This document shows positions 63,146 through 64,000 of a stretch of 64,000 nt of DNA, one piece after another (position 1 is the stretch's first letter; each line of letters starts with the position of its first letter). The notes beneath the pieces are model-generated. The model was not told the DNA's origin. It worked only from the letters and a program-made list of their open reading frames with translations, and did no database searches. A program made the translations under genes and the position numbers. The stretch spans positions 62,001-126,000 of the forward strand of contig RAYM01000010.1 of NCBI GenBank assembly GCA_003611805.1, read 5' to 3'. This DNA comes from a bacterium 1xD42-87 (GTDB taxonomy: Bacteria; Bacillota; Clostridia; Lachnospirales; Lachnospiraceae).

Positions 63146-64000
63146 TTATATCTCACCCTCCCGTGTGGTCCCGCCGCTTACATAGGTGACGGGCAGGCAG
63201 ACGAGCGGCGGTTTGGCGGATATATTTTCCTGTAAGAGCAGATTGACGCACATTTCGGCAATTTCCGGCACGGGCTGCACAATGGTGGAGCAGACATGTT
63301 CTGCCCCCGGAAAAACCCGAATGCCGTCAAAGCCGATCACCTGTACGTCCTCCGGGACGCGCAGATTTAACTGGCGGAGCGTCTTTATAATGAGATAAGC
63401 CAGTCTGTCCGTCACACAAAAAATCCCGTCAAAAGAGAGTCTGCCGTCATGTATATGCTCGGAAAGAAACCGCGTGAACTCCTCAAAAGGTTCCCCGTCA
63501 TTCAGTATTTTCATTTTATAGGAAAGTCCCCTTGAGAGACAGCCGTTTTCAAAACCGGCTTTGCGCTTGTTAGGCTCATTGTCCAGCGAGGAGCCTATGC
63601 GGAGAAATGCGACGTTGGTGCAGCCAAGGTCTGCCAGCTTCTCCGCGGCAAGCTGGCCACCGGCAAAATTATCGCTCGCCACACAGGGGATTTTGGAGCC
63701 CATGGAGCGGTCGATCGCGACAAAAGGGGTATTTTCCTCAATCTGCAGATTTGGATTGTAGGTCAGCCCGATGATGCCGTCCACTTTATTCTGCTGCGCC
63801 ATGGTGATATATTCCTGTTCCTGGTCGGAGTTGACAGTGCAGCATAACAGCATACGGTATCTGCGTTTCAGGAGCGAGAGATTGATATGGTAAGCGAGGG
63901 AGGCGAAAAAAGGATCCTCCGTGTTGGGAAGCAGAAGGGCGACAGTATAGGTCTTGTTAGCCTTCAAACCCTGCGCGTAGCTGTTGACCTGGTAATTTAA
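63146..64000 (-). CDS. LacI-family transcriptional regulator, N-terminus cut by window edge
   Basis: 285 codons seen, open at the right edge. The last visible upstream residues LNYQVNSYAQGLKANKTYTV match the hinge helix of LacI proteins, so the DNA-binding head lies just beyond 64000; the internal start is not the real one. The periplasmic-binding-type sensor follows: ALLLPNTEDPFFASLAYHIN, GIIGLTYNP, VASDNFAGGQLAAEKLADLG and VQVIGFDGIRVF. It probably represses a sugar-use operon outside the window. Ligand unknown. Confidence 0.9.
   Translation of the reverse strand, partial: LNYQVNSYAQGLKANKTYTVALLLPNTEDPFFASLAYHINLSLLKRRYRMLLCCTVNSDQEQEYITMAQQNKVDGIIGLTYNPNLQIEENTPFVAIDRSMGSKIPCVASDNFAGGQLAAEKLADLGCTNVAFLRIGSSLDNEPNKRKAGFENGCLSRGLSYKMKILNDGEPFEEFTRFLSEHIHDGRLSFDGIFCVTDRLAYLIIKTLRQLNLRVPEDVQVIGFDGIRVFPGAEHVCSTIVQPVPEIAEMCVNLLLQENISAKPPLVCLPVTYVSGGTTREGEI

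Overview
This 64 kb window carries the chromosomal replication origin of a low-to-mid GC, spore-forming Firmicute, most likely a member of the Lachnospiraceae (Clostridia). The basis is the conserved rpmH-rnpA-yidD-yidC-jag-mnmE-mnmG-rsmG block reading left and the dnaA-dnaN-S4-recF-gyrB-gyrA block reading right, plus parAB with consensus parS sites, a CotS-like spore coat kinase, and DUF3881 and DUF4446 proteins. Transcription mostly diverges from about 35.3 kb, as expected for replichores leaving an origin.

Layout. 1-18 kb is an accessory or metabolic arm: a truncated lipoprotein gene, CotS-like protein, CCA-adding enzyme, a plant-glycan cluster (GH3, GH127, AraC regulator), a HAD phosphatase abutting a broken AraC gene, a second AraC regulator, tRNA-Pro, a CPA2-type antiporter, thioredoxin, TrmB, a D,D-carboxypeptidase, a membrane-tailed MerR-type protein and tRNA-Arg. 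17-24 kb holds DUF3881, serS, an HD-GYP protein, DUF4446, parB, parA and an oxidoreductase. 24.1-24.9 kb is a parS cluster beside a small pseudogene. 24.9-27.8 kb has a NarL/LiaR-type two-component pair, a hypothetical gene and an alpha/beta hydrolase. 27.8-35.1 kb is the tRNA-modification, RNase P and membrane-insertase block. 35.1-37.3 kb is a bipartite oriC with DnaA boxes on both sides of dnaA. 37.3-44.5 kb is dnaN to gyrA.

44.5-54.1 kb is accessory: a phosphoesterase, an XRE membrane regulator, a flavin reductase-rubredoxin fusion, a MATE transporter, an AAA ATPase with a nuclease-like C-terminus, a CD3324-family protein, a GNAT and a nucleotidyltransferase. Several intergenic hairpin clusters and a 15-bp tandem repeat lie here. 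54.2-57.8 kb looks like the remnant of a Tn916-type conjugative element: a broken HTH gene, a sigma-like factor, an ABC exporter and a TetR regulator, with no integrase visible. 57.8-64 kb has DUF4173, a HTH/DUF2975 pair, a ferredoxin-type aldo/keto reductase, a deleted epimerase remnant, a FlxA-like coiled-coil protein and a LacI regulator cut by the window edge.

Together the core genes couple initiation (DnaA, oriC), elongation and repair (DnaN, RecF), supercoiling (GyrAB) and origin segregation (ParAB-parS). The most distinctive unexplained material is non-coding: repeated palindromic elements, paired hairpins after dnaN and after gyrA, and an iteron-like 15-bp array. There are also four decayed genes, two of them broken by a single in-frame TGA. 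Coordinates of starts were moved to the best ribosome-binding site where several starts were possible. Family names come from recognition of motifs by eye, not from a search.
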